From NCBI RefSeq assembly GCF_023517795.1, contig NZ_CP082928.1, forward strand, positions 2,294,001 to 2,358,000: a stretch of 64,000 nt of DNA. Direction: 5' to 3'. The stretch comes from Pseudomonas fulva (GTDB lineage Bacteria > Pseudomonadota > Gammaproteobacteria > Pseudomonadales > Pseudomonadaceae). This document shows, piece after piece, positions 55,823-64,000 of the stretch. The notes under the pieces were generated by a model. That model searched no databases. It was not told the origin of the DNA and worked only from the letters and a program-made list of their open reading frames with translations. Made by a program: the position numbers and the translations under genes. Position 1 is the stretch's first letter, and each line of letters begins with the position of its first letter.

Positions 55823-56652
55823 GCAACGATCCCCTTGGCGGTGTCTTGCAGCGGGCAGGCTTGCTCGAGAAACTCCAGCAGCATCTGGTTGACCAGGCGC
55901 GGCGATTCTACCGGCATCATATGCCGTTGCTCGGCCAGCACCACGGCGCGTGCGCCCGGAATGCACTGCGCCAGCTGTTTGGCCATCTGCGGCGTCGAGC
56001 CCGGGTCGAGTTCGCCGGTGGCGATCAGCGTCGGCACCTGGATCTCTGCCAGGTCGTCGGCGCGGTACATGTCCTGGGTGGCGAACAGCGTATAGGTGGT
56101 CAGGTAACCCTGGGCATCGTTGCCGGCCAGGGTCTGGCGAATGGCGGCGATCTGCGCCGGGTTGGCGGCCTGGTACTCACGGCTGAACCAGCGCGACAGC
56201 GCTGCTTCGGCGTTGGCGTCCGGGCCATGTTCGGCGGCCTGGGCAGTACGCTCGATGACCCCGGCGCGCTGCTCGGGGCTGCGGTTGAACACGCTGTTGA
56301 GCACCACCAGGGCGGCGATGCGCTGCGGGTAATGCAGCGCGAAGGCACGGGCCACCAGGCCGCCCATGGAGAAACCGATCACCATGGCCTGCGCCAGGCC
56401 GAGGTGGTCGAGCAGTTCGCGCAGCTGGTCGGCGTAACCGGCCAGGTTGGTGTCCACGGCCGGGCGCGGGCTGTCGCCATGGCCGAGCATGTCGTAGACG
56501 ATGACCTGGAAATGCTGGGCCAGGCCGACGACCTGGCCGCCCCACATGTCTTTGTTCAGGCCCACGCCGTGGATCAATACCACGGGTTGGCCCTGGCCGA
56601 TCACCCGGTAACTGGTGCCGGCGGGGGTACGTTCAGCGAGGTGCCGAATCAT
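55819..56652 (-). CDS. alpha/beta hydrolase (possible amide hydrolase of the ring-cleavage pathway)
   Basis: 277 residues from the ATG at 56652 (MIRHLAER). It has the alpha/beta hydrolase fold with oxyanion segment VLIHGVGLN, nucleophile elbow GFSMGG (Ser), an Asp in GELDPGS and the C-terminal catalytic His in QRHMMPVE. Hydrolases of this fold act in vitamin B6 catabolism (acetamidomethylene-succinate hydrolase) and trigonelline catabolism (TgnD). Here it could release methylamine, formate and succinate semialdehyde. It is cotranscribed with DUF1185 (13 bp) and the aldehyde dehydrogenase. Confidence 0.88.
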   Translation of the reverse strand: MIRHLAERTPAGTSYRVIGQGQPVVLIHGVGLNKDMWGGQVVGLAQHFQVIVYDMLGHGDSPRPAVDTNLAGYADQLRELLDHLGLAQAMVIGFSMGGLVARAFALHYPQRIAALVVLNSVFNRSPEQRAGVIERTAQAAEHGPDANAEAALSRWFSREYQAANPAQIAAIRQTLAGNDAQGYLTTYTLFATQDMYRADDLAEIQVPTLIATGELDPGSTPQMAKQLAQCIPGARAVVLAEQRHMMPVESPRLVNQMLLEFLEQACPLQDTAKGIVA

Positions 56653-56665
56653 GGCCTGCTCCCGA

Positions 56666-57256
56666 TTACTGCGCCTTCTCGGCCGCCAGTTCTTCCAGAT
56701 CGATGTAACGGTTGCCGATACGCGGGTGCAGACGGCCACCGTTGGCAGCGCCCAGGACCACGACGATTTCGTCGGCGCGCGGGGCGTCTTCGATCTGCAT
56801 CTCCAGGGTGATGTAGTGCGAACGCAGGCCTTCGTCGTCCTTGTGCATCATCGGGATCTGGATCGAGGTGCCCGGGCCGCCACGCTTGTTGGTGAACGAC
56901 AGGTAGCTCTTGGCCTGTACCGCCTCGCGGTAGTGGTTGCCGAAACGCAGGGTGTGGATGACGGCCGACGCGTGCTCGATTTCGCCGTCGGCACCGACCA
57001 CGGCAGCCTTGCCATAGGCTTCGATCTTGTCGGCGCCGCCGATGGCGGCGGTCAGGCGCGCGACCATCAGCTCACCGAGGGCGGAGCAGTTGGCCTTGAT
57101 CTGCGGCTTGAGGTCTTCGACGAAGCCGTTGCCGACCCACGGGTTCTTGATCACCACGGCCAGGCCGACCATGGTGACCGGCTTGTCGGTCGCCTTGCCG
57201 CCTTCGATCAGGGTTTCTTCTATGTAGCTGACGATCTTGCGAATCTCGAAACTCAT
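56666..57256 (-). CDS. DUF1185 / amino acid synthesis family protein
   Basis: 196 residues. It matches the AA_synth (DUF1185) family by its opening IRKIVSYIEETLIEGGK, by NPWVGNGFVEDLKP and by GGRLHPRIGNRYIDLEEL. Despite the family name, no reaction is established that I know of. It is the first gene of the operon DUF1185 - hydrolase - aldehyde dehydrogenase - flavin reductase and carries regulon site D 30 bp upstream. The placement suggests an enzymatic or substrate-handling role in heterocycle breakdown. Confidence 0.88.
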   Translation of the reverse strand: MSFEIRKIVSYIEETLIEGGKATDKPVTMVGLAVVIKNPWVGNGFVEDLKPQIKANCSALGELMVARLTAAIGGADKIEAYGKAAVVGADGEIEHASAVIHTLRFGNHYREAVQAKSYLSFTNKRGGPGTSIQIPMMHKDDEGLRSHYITLEMQIEDAPRADEIVVVLGAANGGRLHPRIGNRYIDLEELAAEKAQ

Positions 57257-57287
57257 GGCAGCTCCTCGGCTGGTTGGTGTTGGGTAT

Positions 57288-57301
57288 TATGGTATACCAG
57301 A
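57288..57301. promoter_or_regulatory. regulon operator site D
   Basis: TATGGTATACCAGA within ATTATGGTATACCAGAAT (57286-57303), one position off the perfect palindrome, upstream of DUF1185 and its operon. Confidence 0.7.
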
Positions 57302-57511
57302 ATACAGAATATGCAAACCTTGCCGAATCCCAGGCACGACGGTGCCTTGACCGCCTGCCTGGAGGGTTGAGCAGCCTGAAAAGTGGGCAACTGGAGAGGG
57401 CTTTACAGGCCGGTGACGGGGCCGAGTGACGCCCGAAGCCGACGGCAACGGCGGCTATCGATGCCGCCAGGGTGACGCACCGCCCCGTTTATCCCGTGGG
57501 CGCCGACGGTC

Positions 57512-58405
57512 TCAGCACCAGCCGTGGCTGGCACAAGCCACCGCATCGTGGGCGTGCAGGCTTTCGGCGTGGGTCACCTGGATATGGAAGGCAGCGATCT
57601 CCGGCATCGCCCGCAACGTCTGGTGCAGGCGGCGGGCAGCGTCCTCGCAGAACATCAGGTTCTGGCCGTTGGCCAGGGCGAAGGCCTGTTCGTCCGCGCG
57701 TTTGACGGCAGTCTGGACGGCGGTGCCCAGGGCGGCTTCGGCACCATCGAGCAGCGCCAGGAAGGGCAGGGTGCTGGTGTCCGCGGGCAGGCGCACGCGA
57801 ATGTGCGCGTCGCTGCGCTGGCTGTGGGGCGTGGCGACGATGCCCGGGCCGCCCAGCCAGGCATGCAGGGCGTCGAAATCCAGCGGGCGATCCGCGAAGT
57901 CAGCGGCGAAGCGCTGCTGGATCAACTGCCGGGCCAGGGCGGCCGAGCAGGGGCAGGTCGATGAATAGCCCAGGTGCAGGCCCAGTTGCAGATGAAAACC
58001 GGCCGGGTCGAGGCGAGCGCTGAGGGTCAGCGGGTAGGCCTTGTAACCGGCAAGCGGGCTGACCAGCGCCGGGCGCTCGATCAGCCAGTCGCCGCGCAGC
58101 TCCAGGTAGGCGCAGTACGAGAGGCCGTGGTGGCTGTGCAGGAAATCCTCCAGCACCTGGCGCAACAGGGCGGGCGACAGCGGCTCGCGCTGCAACGCGG
58201 CCAGGGCCAGGTAAAGACGCGACATGTGGATGCCGCGGGTCTGCCCGTCGTCGAGGCTGACCCCGGCATCCACCTGCGCATCCAGCGACTGCTCGCCCAG
58301 CCGCACCGGCAGGGCGATGCCGCGCATGCCCACCCAGTCGAGCGGTGCGGTTGAGTGAGCGCTGCGTTGTGCGGCGATATCGGGCAGCGTGGTCTGGCGG
58401 TTCAT
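57512..58405 (-). CDS. folE2: GTP cyclohydrolase IB, zinc-independent type (FolE2)
   Basis: 297 residues from the ATG at 58405 (MNRQTTLPD), with GAGG at 6 nt. The FolE2 signature STCPCSAALARQLIQ contains the metal-binding cysteine, and other parts of the site are seen in GMRGIALPV and FCEDAARRL. It converts GTP to dihydroneopterin triphosphate for folate synthesis and can use metals other than zinc, replacing FolE under zinc starvation. It shares a promoter region and a Zur box with dksA2. Confidence 0.93.
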   Translation of the reverse strand: MNRQTTLPDIAAQRSAHSTAPLDWVGMRGIALPVRLGEQSLDAQVDAGVSLDDGQTRGIHMSRLYLALAALQREPLSPALLRQVLEDFLHSHHGLSYCAYLELRGDWLIERPALVSPLAGYKAYPLTLSARLDPAGFHLQLGLHLGYSSTCPCSAALARQLIQQRFAADFADRPLDFDALHAWLGGPGIVATPHSQRSDAHIRVRLPADTSTLPFLALLDGAEAALGTAVQTAVKRADEQAFALANGQNLMFCEDAARRLHQTLRAMPEIAAFHIQVTHAESLHAHDAVACASHGWC

Positions 58406-58446
58406 CGGCGTCCTCTGTGTGATCGGCATGACAAGGGGTGATTTAA

Positions 58447-58461
58447 TGTTATGTTATAACA
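58447..58461. promoter_or_regulatory. Zur box between folE2 and dksA2
   Basis: TGTTATGTTATAACA, with perfect 6-bp arms TGTTAT / ATAACA, fits the gammaproteobacterial Zur operator (TGTTATANTATAACA) with one difference. It lies in the 79-bp divergent interval and should repress both genes when zinc is plentiful. Confidence 0.85.
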
Positions 58462-58484
58462 ATTGAATCAACCGTGAGCCCACC

Positions 58485-58889
58485 ATGACGTCCGATGAAT
58501 TGCTGGCCCAGCCAGCCGAGGCCTACATGAACGATGCCCAGCAGGCGTTCTTTCGCGACCTGCTGACCCGCCAGCGCGAGGCGCTGCAGCAGCGCATCGA
58601 CGAGGAGTTCGGCGAATTGCGCGAGCAGGAGCGACCCGCCGACGAGGCCGACATCGCCAGCCGTGAAGAGCAGCGCCAGTGGCAACTGCGCCTGCTGGAG
58701 CGGGAAAAGAAGCTGCTCGACAAGATCGACCAGGCCCTCGAACGCCTGGCCCGCGGCGAGTACGGCTGGTGCCGGGAAACCGGCGAGCCGATCGGCCTGC
58801 GGCGTCTGCTGCTGCGGCCCACCGCCACCCTGTGTATCGAAGCCAAAGAGCGCGAAGAACAGCGCGAACGCCACCAACGTGACCTGTGA
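58485..58889 (+). CDS. dksA: DksA2, RNA polymerase-binding regulator lacking the four-cysteine zinc finger
   Basis: 134 residues. A coiled-coil region (about 20-85) precedes a C-terminal globular region in which only two of the usual four zinc-finger cysteines remain (GWCRETGEP and TLCIEAKERE). This is the zinc-independent paralogue that replaces DksA in the stringent response when zinc is scarce. It is the first gene of a plus-strand operon with the COG0523 GTPase and DUF1826 genes under the Zur box. Confidence 0.93.
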   Translation: MTSDELLAQPAEAYMNDAQQAFFRDLLTRQREALQQRIDEEFGELREQERPADEADIASREEQRQWQLRLLEREKKLLDKIDQALERLARGEYGWCRETGEPIGLRRLLLRPTATLCIEAKEREEQRERHQRDL

Positions 58890-58916
58890 ATCCTGTTACC
58901 CGATGAGGACCCCGCC

Positions 58917-60118
<1,202 letters not shown>

Positions 60119-60119
<1 letters not shown>

Positions 60120-60763
60120 TGCTGGCGTTCAAGGTAGAACCGGTGCCGCAGCAGGTCAGCAGCGCGCGCGTCGAGATACTCGGCGAGGCCTTGCGCGATG
60201 AGGTCAACCTGGCGGTCTGGCAGCGCAGCCTGCCCGAGCACCTGGCAACTTTCGCCAGCACCTTGCTGGCCCAGGGCGAGCCCCTGGCCGAATCCCTGAG
60301 CATCGAGCTGGCCGATCCGGAAGCCGAGCCCAATCTGCACGGGCTGCTCAGCGGCTACAGCGACCTGCCCGGCCAGGCGGCGTTCCTCGCCGACGTCGCC
60401 TGGCTGGTACGCGCCTATGCCTGCCTGCTCGATGCGCGGCGTATCGGCCTGCGCCTGCGGGCGCTGGATGGCGCCATGTGCCCGCGCTTTCACGTCGATC
60501 ATGTGCCGCTACGGCTGATCACCAGCTACGCCGGCCCCGGCAGCCAGTGGCTGGCCGAAGGCGAACTGCCGCGCCAGCTGCTGGGTGGCGCGCAGGCGGT
60601 GCCCCGGGATGGCGCGCTGGTCGAACAGATCGGCTGTGGCCATGTGGCCTTGGTCAAGGGCGAACGCTGGGTGGGCAACGAAGGACGCGGCTTGATCCAC
60701 CGCTCGCCGGCCCTGCCTGCCGGTGAGCGCCGCCTGCTGCTGACCCTGGACTGGCTGGCCTGA
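60119..60763 (+). CDS. DUF1826 protein of the zinc-starvation operon
   Basis: 214 residues; the ATG overlaps the GTPase stop (ATGA). The central CPRFHVDHVPLRLITSYAGPG segment has cysteine, histidines and aspartate arranged like a possible metal site, and a second cysteine-histidine group occurs at CGHVALVKG. DUF1826 genes regularly accompany COG0523 GTPases under Zur, so a zinc-related client or accessory role is likely. The reaction is unknown. Confidence 0.85.
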
Positions 60764-60772
60764 ACGGCAGGC

Positions 60773-60800
60773 AAAAAAAATGCTGCGCCTGAGCGCAGCA
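60773..60800 (-). terminator. intrinsic terminator (minus direction)
   Basis: TGCTGCGC-CTGA-GCGCAGCA, a perfect 8-bp stem, with eight A residues on its left that give a U-tract on the minus strand. It would end transcription from the small gene at 61028-61381. The 264-bp interval 60764-61027 shows no other gene. Confidence 0.75.
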
Positions 60801-61027
60801 ACATCGCCACCGGGCCTGTCCGGCAGCCAAGAGAGACTGTATTAACGCTAATGGAGATGACGATTGGATGACGGCCTGGACCTGCTCGCGATCTGTACGT
60901 GCATGAAGGGGCAGCTGCAAGGCTATAGCAGCCGTTCGCCGCTCCCACAGGTAATGCACCAACGACCGCTCTTGCCACCTAGCTGCCAAAATCGGCGAAC
61001 CTGGACTTAAAGGTTGCGAACAGGCGT

Positions 61028-61381
61028 TTAGTAGGCCATCCACACGCCCTTGCTCTGGCTTTCGCAGAAGGGCTTGAGGTAGGCGGCGTCTTCGGCGACG
61101 CCGTAGTAGTGAATGTCCTGCTGGTAGGGCGTGCCGCCGATCCGGGCGTTACGGCACACGCCGAAGGCACCGACCGGGCACTGCTCGACGAAGCTGACGT
61201 CGACCTTCTGGCCCTTGAGCTGGGGCTGGCAGAAACCGCTGCGGAACAGATTCGGCGGAATGCTGCGGTTCTGCTGGCAGACCTTCACGTCCAGTCGCTC
61301 GGCCTGGCTATGCACCACGCAGGCTTCGCCCCAGGCCAGGCCGGACAAACCGCACAACAGCAGGGGCAGCAAACGGCGCAT
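61028..61381 (-). CDS. small secreted cysteine-rich protein of unknown function
   Basis: 117 residues from the ATG at 61381 (MRRLLPL). The signal peptide is about 1-18 (CGLSGLAWG). The mature part has six cysteines, an even number that could form disulfides in the periplasm. No family is recognised. A homologue sits in the same place next to the zinc-starvation genes of P. aeruginosa as I recall it (PA5533 region), so the gene belongs to the conserved neighbourhood. Confidence 0.75.
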   Translation of the reverse strand: MRRLLPLLLCGLSGLAWGEACVVHSQAERLDVKVCQQNRSIPPNLFRSGFCQPQLKGQKVDVSFVEQCPVGAFGVCRNARIGGTPYQQDIHYYGVAEDAAYLKPFCESQSKGVWMAY

Positions 61382-61402
61382 GGTTACGACTCCACTCAAG
61401 AT

Positions 61403-61425
61403 GCGGCAGACTTTAGGTCTGCCGC
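61403..61425. other. inverted repeat in the divergent promoter
   Basis: GCGGCAGAC and GTCTGCCGC arms (9 bp, 5-nt loop) lie midway between the small secreted protein gene and the CobW gene. It does not look like a Zur site and may be an operator or a leader hairpin. Confidence 0.45.
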
Positions 61426-61480
61426 TCGATCAGCGCAAGCCGGGCTTTTCCCCACGTCGCCGAGCCTTCACCATAGCGCC

Positions 61481-62437
61481 ATGCTCGAACAGATACCCAC
61501 CCACCTGATCGCCGGCCCGCTGGGCGCCGGCAAGACCAGCCTGATCCATCAGCTGCTGGCGCAGCGCCCTGCCCACGAGCGCTGGGCGGTGCTGATCAAC
61601 GAGTTCGGCCAGATCGGCCTGGACGCCGCCCTGCTGGCCCGCGATGAAGCGGGGCTGAGCTTCAGCGAGGTGGCCGGTGGCTGCCTGTGCTGCGTCAACG
61701 GCGCGCCCTTCCAGGTCGGCCTGGGCCGGTTGCTACGCAAGGCCAAACCGCATCGGCTGTTTATCGAACCGTCCGGTTTGGGCCATCCCGGCGCGCTGCT
61801 GGAGCAACTGGGCCGGGCGCCCTGGGACGGCGTGCTTGCCGTGCAGCCGCTGCTGATGGTGCTCGACGCTGCAGCCCTGGCGGCCGGTCAGCCGCTCGCC
61901 GACACCCAGCATGACGCCCTGGCTCACGCCGGGCTGCTGGTGCTGAACAAGAGCGAGGGGCTGGATCAGGCGACTCGCTCGCGGCTCGAGTCGGGCTTCC
62001 AGCAAGCCTGCTTCTGGACGAGCCAGGGCGCATTGCCGTTCAGCCGATTACCGAAGGCACCCGCGACAGCCGATGTGGCGGCCGGCGGCCTCCTGCCGGA
62101 CGGCCCACCGCCGCCTGCGCTGGTGTGGCGCAGTGCCGATGAGCCGATCTGCCTGATTCAGGATCAGCCTGAAGGCTGGAGCATCGGCTGGCGCTGGCAC
62201 CCCAGCCAGCGCTTCGACCTGATGGCGGTCCAGCAATGGCTGGCGACCCTGCCCTGGCGACGCGCCAAGCTGGTGCTGCAAACCAACGCCGGCTGGCTGT
62301 CGGCCAATGCCCTGGAGGGCCAGGTGCTGCACTGGCAGAACAGTGAGTGGCGCAAGGATTCACGGCTGGAATTGATCTTCGCCGGCGCCCAGGACGAGGC
62401 GGCGTTGCAGGCGGGCATGGCGGCCTGTCGACTGTAG
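61481..62437 (+). CDS. CobW/COG0523-family GTPase
   Basis: 318 residues from the ATG at 61481 (MLEQIPTHL). It has Walker A GPLGAGKTS, a NEFGQIG switch segment and the metal motif GGCLCC (CxCC). It is a second COG0523 protein beside the zinc cluster, distinct in sequence from the one at 58917. It is probably also a metal chaperone. No Zur box is visible directly upstream, so its control is uncertain. Confidence 0.9.
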   Translation: MLEQIPTHLIAGPLGAGKTSLIHQLLAQRPAHERWAVLINEFGQIGLDAALLARDEAGLSFSEVAGGCLCCVNGAPFQVGLGRLLRKAKPHRLFIEPSGLGHPGALLEQLGRAPWDGVLAVQPLLMVLDAAALAAGQPLADTQHDALAHAGLLVLNKSEGLDQATRSRLESGFQQACFWTSQGALPFSRLPKAPATADVAAGGLLPDGPPPPALVWRSADEPICLIQDQPEGWSIGWRWHPSQRFDLMAVQQWLATLPWRRAKLVLQTNAGWLSANALEGQVLHWQNSEWRKDSRLELIFAGAQDEAALQAGMAACRL

Positions 62438-62470
62438 GAGCCCGTTTACGATCTTTTTAGGCGATGTAAA

Positions 62471-62599
62471 GAGGCTGCTACAAGGCAAAAGCGGCCGCTC
62501 CCAGCGTAGGGTGGACAACGCTCTTTTTGTCCACCATTGCGATCGCAGAGCGGTGGACGGGTAAAGCGTCGTCCACCCTACGAAAGGCCACTTGCGCCA
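62471..62599. repeat. palindromic intergenic repeat, family A copy 4 (long form)
   Basis: The core 62505-62582 and flanks match 50062-50193 almost base for base. It fills most of the interval between CobW and the MFS gene. Confidence 0.85.
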
Positions 62600-62654
62600 C
62601 TTTGCAGTCAGAGCGCTGAAGTCGAGCCGAAAGGTCGTGAACAGGCTCTAAGAG

Positions 62655-62674
62655 GGGCGCCGCTTAGGGCGCCC
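62655..62674 (-). terminator. hairpin terminator after the MFS gene
   Basis: GGGCGCC and GGCGCCC arms with a 6-nt loop, 7 bp beyond the minus-strand stop. The following U-tract is poor, so termination is only probable. Confidence 0.5.
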
Positions 62675-62681
62675 GATCATT

Positions 62682-63986
62682 TCAGTCCGTGGTGATCCGC
62701 GAGTGGGTGCGGGTGTCCTTCATGGTGATGTACACCAGCAGCGAGCAGGCGATGCAGCCGGTCACGTACCAGTAGAAGCCGCTCTCCATGCCCACGCTCT
62801 TGAACCACAGCGCCACGTACTCGGCGGTGCCGCCGAAGATCGACACGGTCAGCGCGTACGGCAGGCCGACGCCCAGGGCGCGGATTTCGGTGGGGAACAG
62901 TTCGGCCTTCACCACCGCGTTGATCGAGGTGTAGCCGCTGACGATGATCAGCGCCGCCATGATCAGGAAGAACGCCCCCCACCAGCTCTGCACGGTGTGC
63001 AGGGTGGTCAGGATCGGGTAGGTGAACAGCGTGCCCAGTACCCCGAAGGCGATCAGGATCGGACGCCGGCCGATCTTGTCGGACAGCGCGCCGACCAGCG
63101 GCTGCAGCAGCATGAACAGGAACAGCGTGGCGGCCGAGATCATGGTCGAGTCGTTCTTGCTCATGCCCACGGTGTTGACCAGGTACTTCTGCATGTAGGT
63201 GGTGTAGGTGTAGAAGGCCAGGGTGCCGCCCATGGTCAGGCCGACCACGGTGAGCAGCTCCTTGGGGTGGCGCAGCAGGGTGCGCATGATGTTTTCCTTC
63301 GGCGCCTCGGTCTTCTTGAACGAGTCGGTTTCTTCCATGCCGCGACGCAGGTACATGGCCACTACCGCGCACAGTGCACCGATCACGAAGGGTACGCGCC
63401 AGCCCCAGGTTTCCAGCTGTTCGACGGTCAGGGTCTGCTGCAGGATGATCAGCACCGCCAGGGCGATGAGCTGGCCGGAGATCAGCGTCACGTACTGGAA
63501 GCTGGAGAAGAAGCCGCGGCGTTCCTTGGAGGCCATCTCCGACAGATAGGTGGCCGAGGTGCCGTATTCGCCGCCGACCGACAGGCCCTGCAGCAGGCGC
63601 GCGACCACCAGCAACACCGGCGCGGCGACGCCGATGGTTTCGTAGCTGGGGGTCAGGGCGATGATCAGCGAGCCGAAGCACATCAGCAGCACCGAGGCCA
63701 GCAGCGCCGCCTTGCGGCCCTTGCGGTCGGCATAGATACCCATCAGCCAGCCGCCGATCGGGCGCATCAGGAAGCCCACGGCGAAGATCGCGGCGGTATT
63801 GAGCAGTTGGGCGGTCAGGTCGCCTTGCGGGAAGAAGGCCTTGGCGAAGTACAGGGAGAAGGCGGCGTAGACGTACCAGTCGTACCACTCGACCAGATTG
63901 CCGACGGAGCCGCTGAAAATCGATTTGATGCGCTGGGACGTGGTGCGCGTAGGCGCAGAGGCAGACAGCGTGCTGGTGCTTTCCAT
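62682..63986 (-). CDS. MFS transporter, metabolite:H+ symporter (MHS) family, KgtP-like
   Basis: 434 residues with twelve predicted membrane segments. MHS signatures are GNLVEWYDWYVYAAF near the N-terminus and the loop motif FLMRPIGGWLMGIYADRKGRK. Related proteins import 2-oxoglutarate and other C5-dicarboxylates. The position next to the CobW gene matches PA5530 of P. aeruginosa, reported as a 2-oxoglutarate transporter, from memory. The coding region is complete, starting at 63986 near the window edge. Confidence 0.88.
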   Translation of the reverse strand: MESTSTLSASAPTRTTSQRIKSIFSGSVGNLVEWYDWYVYAAFSLYFAKAFFPQGDLTAQLLNTAAIFAVGFLMRPIGGWLMGIYADRKGRKAALLASVLLMCFGSLIIALTPSYETIGVAAPVLLVVARLLQGLSVGGEYGTSATYLSEMASKERRGFFSSFQYVTLISGQLIALAVLIILQQTLTVEQLETWGWRVPFVIGALCAVVAMYLRRGMEETDSFKKTEAPKENIMRTLLRHPKELLTVVGLTMGGTLAFYTYTTYMQKYLVNTVGMSKNDSTMISAATLFLFMLLQPLVGALSDKIGRRPILIAFGVLGTLFTYPILTTLHTVQSWWGAFFLIMAALIIVSGYTSINAVVKAELFPTEIRALGVGLPYALTVSIFGGTAEYVALWFKSVGMESGFYWYVTGCIACSLLVYITMKDTRTHSRITTD

Positions 63987-64000
63987 CAGGGGGACCTCGA

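Overview
The window is high-GC, densely coded DNA of Pseudomonas type. This is inferred from codon usage, from RpoN-type promoters, from REP-like intergenic hairpins, and from the right end (folE2 / dksA2 / COG0523 GTPase / DUF1826 / CobW / MFS), whose order I recall from P. aeruginosa PA5530-PA5539. The species cannot be named from the sequence. I see no rRNA, tRNA, CRISPR array, transposase or integrase.

Layout. 0-8.1 kb: a thioredoxin-like ferredoxin, then a DctB/DctD-like two-component pair beside a TAXI-type TRAP transporter with a near-consensus sigma-54 promoter. 8.1-9.0 kb: a voltage-gated cation channel. 9.1-16.1 kb: a GntR regulator divergent from a spermidine/putrescine-type ABC transporter, a hydantoin/allantoin racemase and a PuuE-type allantoinase, a ureide uptake and hydrolysis module. 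16.2-19.7 kb: GNAT, DUF3617, cardiolipin synthase, IclR regulator. 19.7-33.7 kb: two facing operons, purU-folD-soxBDAG (minus) and a type III glutamine synthetase homologue with three glutamate-synthase-like genes and amt (plus). Together they have the composition of the N-methylglutamate pathway for methylamine. An XRE-cupin regulator lies between them.

33.8-57.3 kb: an accessory catabolic region holding an NCS1 permease, a luciferase-like flavin monooxygenase, an ABC transporter with two paralogous binding proteins, a RibBA paralogue, DUF1330, a kinase/permease/ADP-ribosylglycohydrolase/GntR cassette resembling yegTUVW, LysR-EamA, NUDIX, a GntR-FCD regulator, a carboxymuconolactone-decarboxylase-like protein, succinate-semialdehyde dehydrogenase, flavin reductase, a second aldehyde dehydrogenase, an alpha/beta hydrolase and DUF1185. 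Four promoters here carry the same palindrome (TATGGTATACCATA), tying the scattered genes into one regulon. The enzyme set (two-component flavin monooxygenase, aldehyde dehydrogenase, amidohydrolase, succinate-semialdehyde dehydrogenase) matches the logic of trigonelline or pyridine ring cleavage. If the substrate is an N-methylpyridinium compound, the released methylamine would feed the neighbouring N-methylglutamate operons.

57.5-62.4 kb: a zinc-starvation (Zur) cluster with a clear Zur box between folE2 and dksA2. 62.7-64 kb: an MHS-family dicarboxylate transporter. Two families of intergenic palindromic repeats are scattered through the window.
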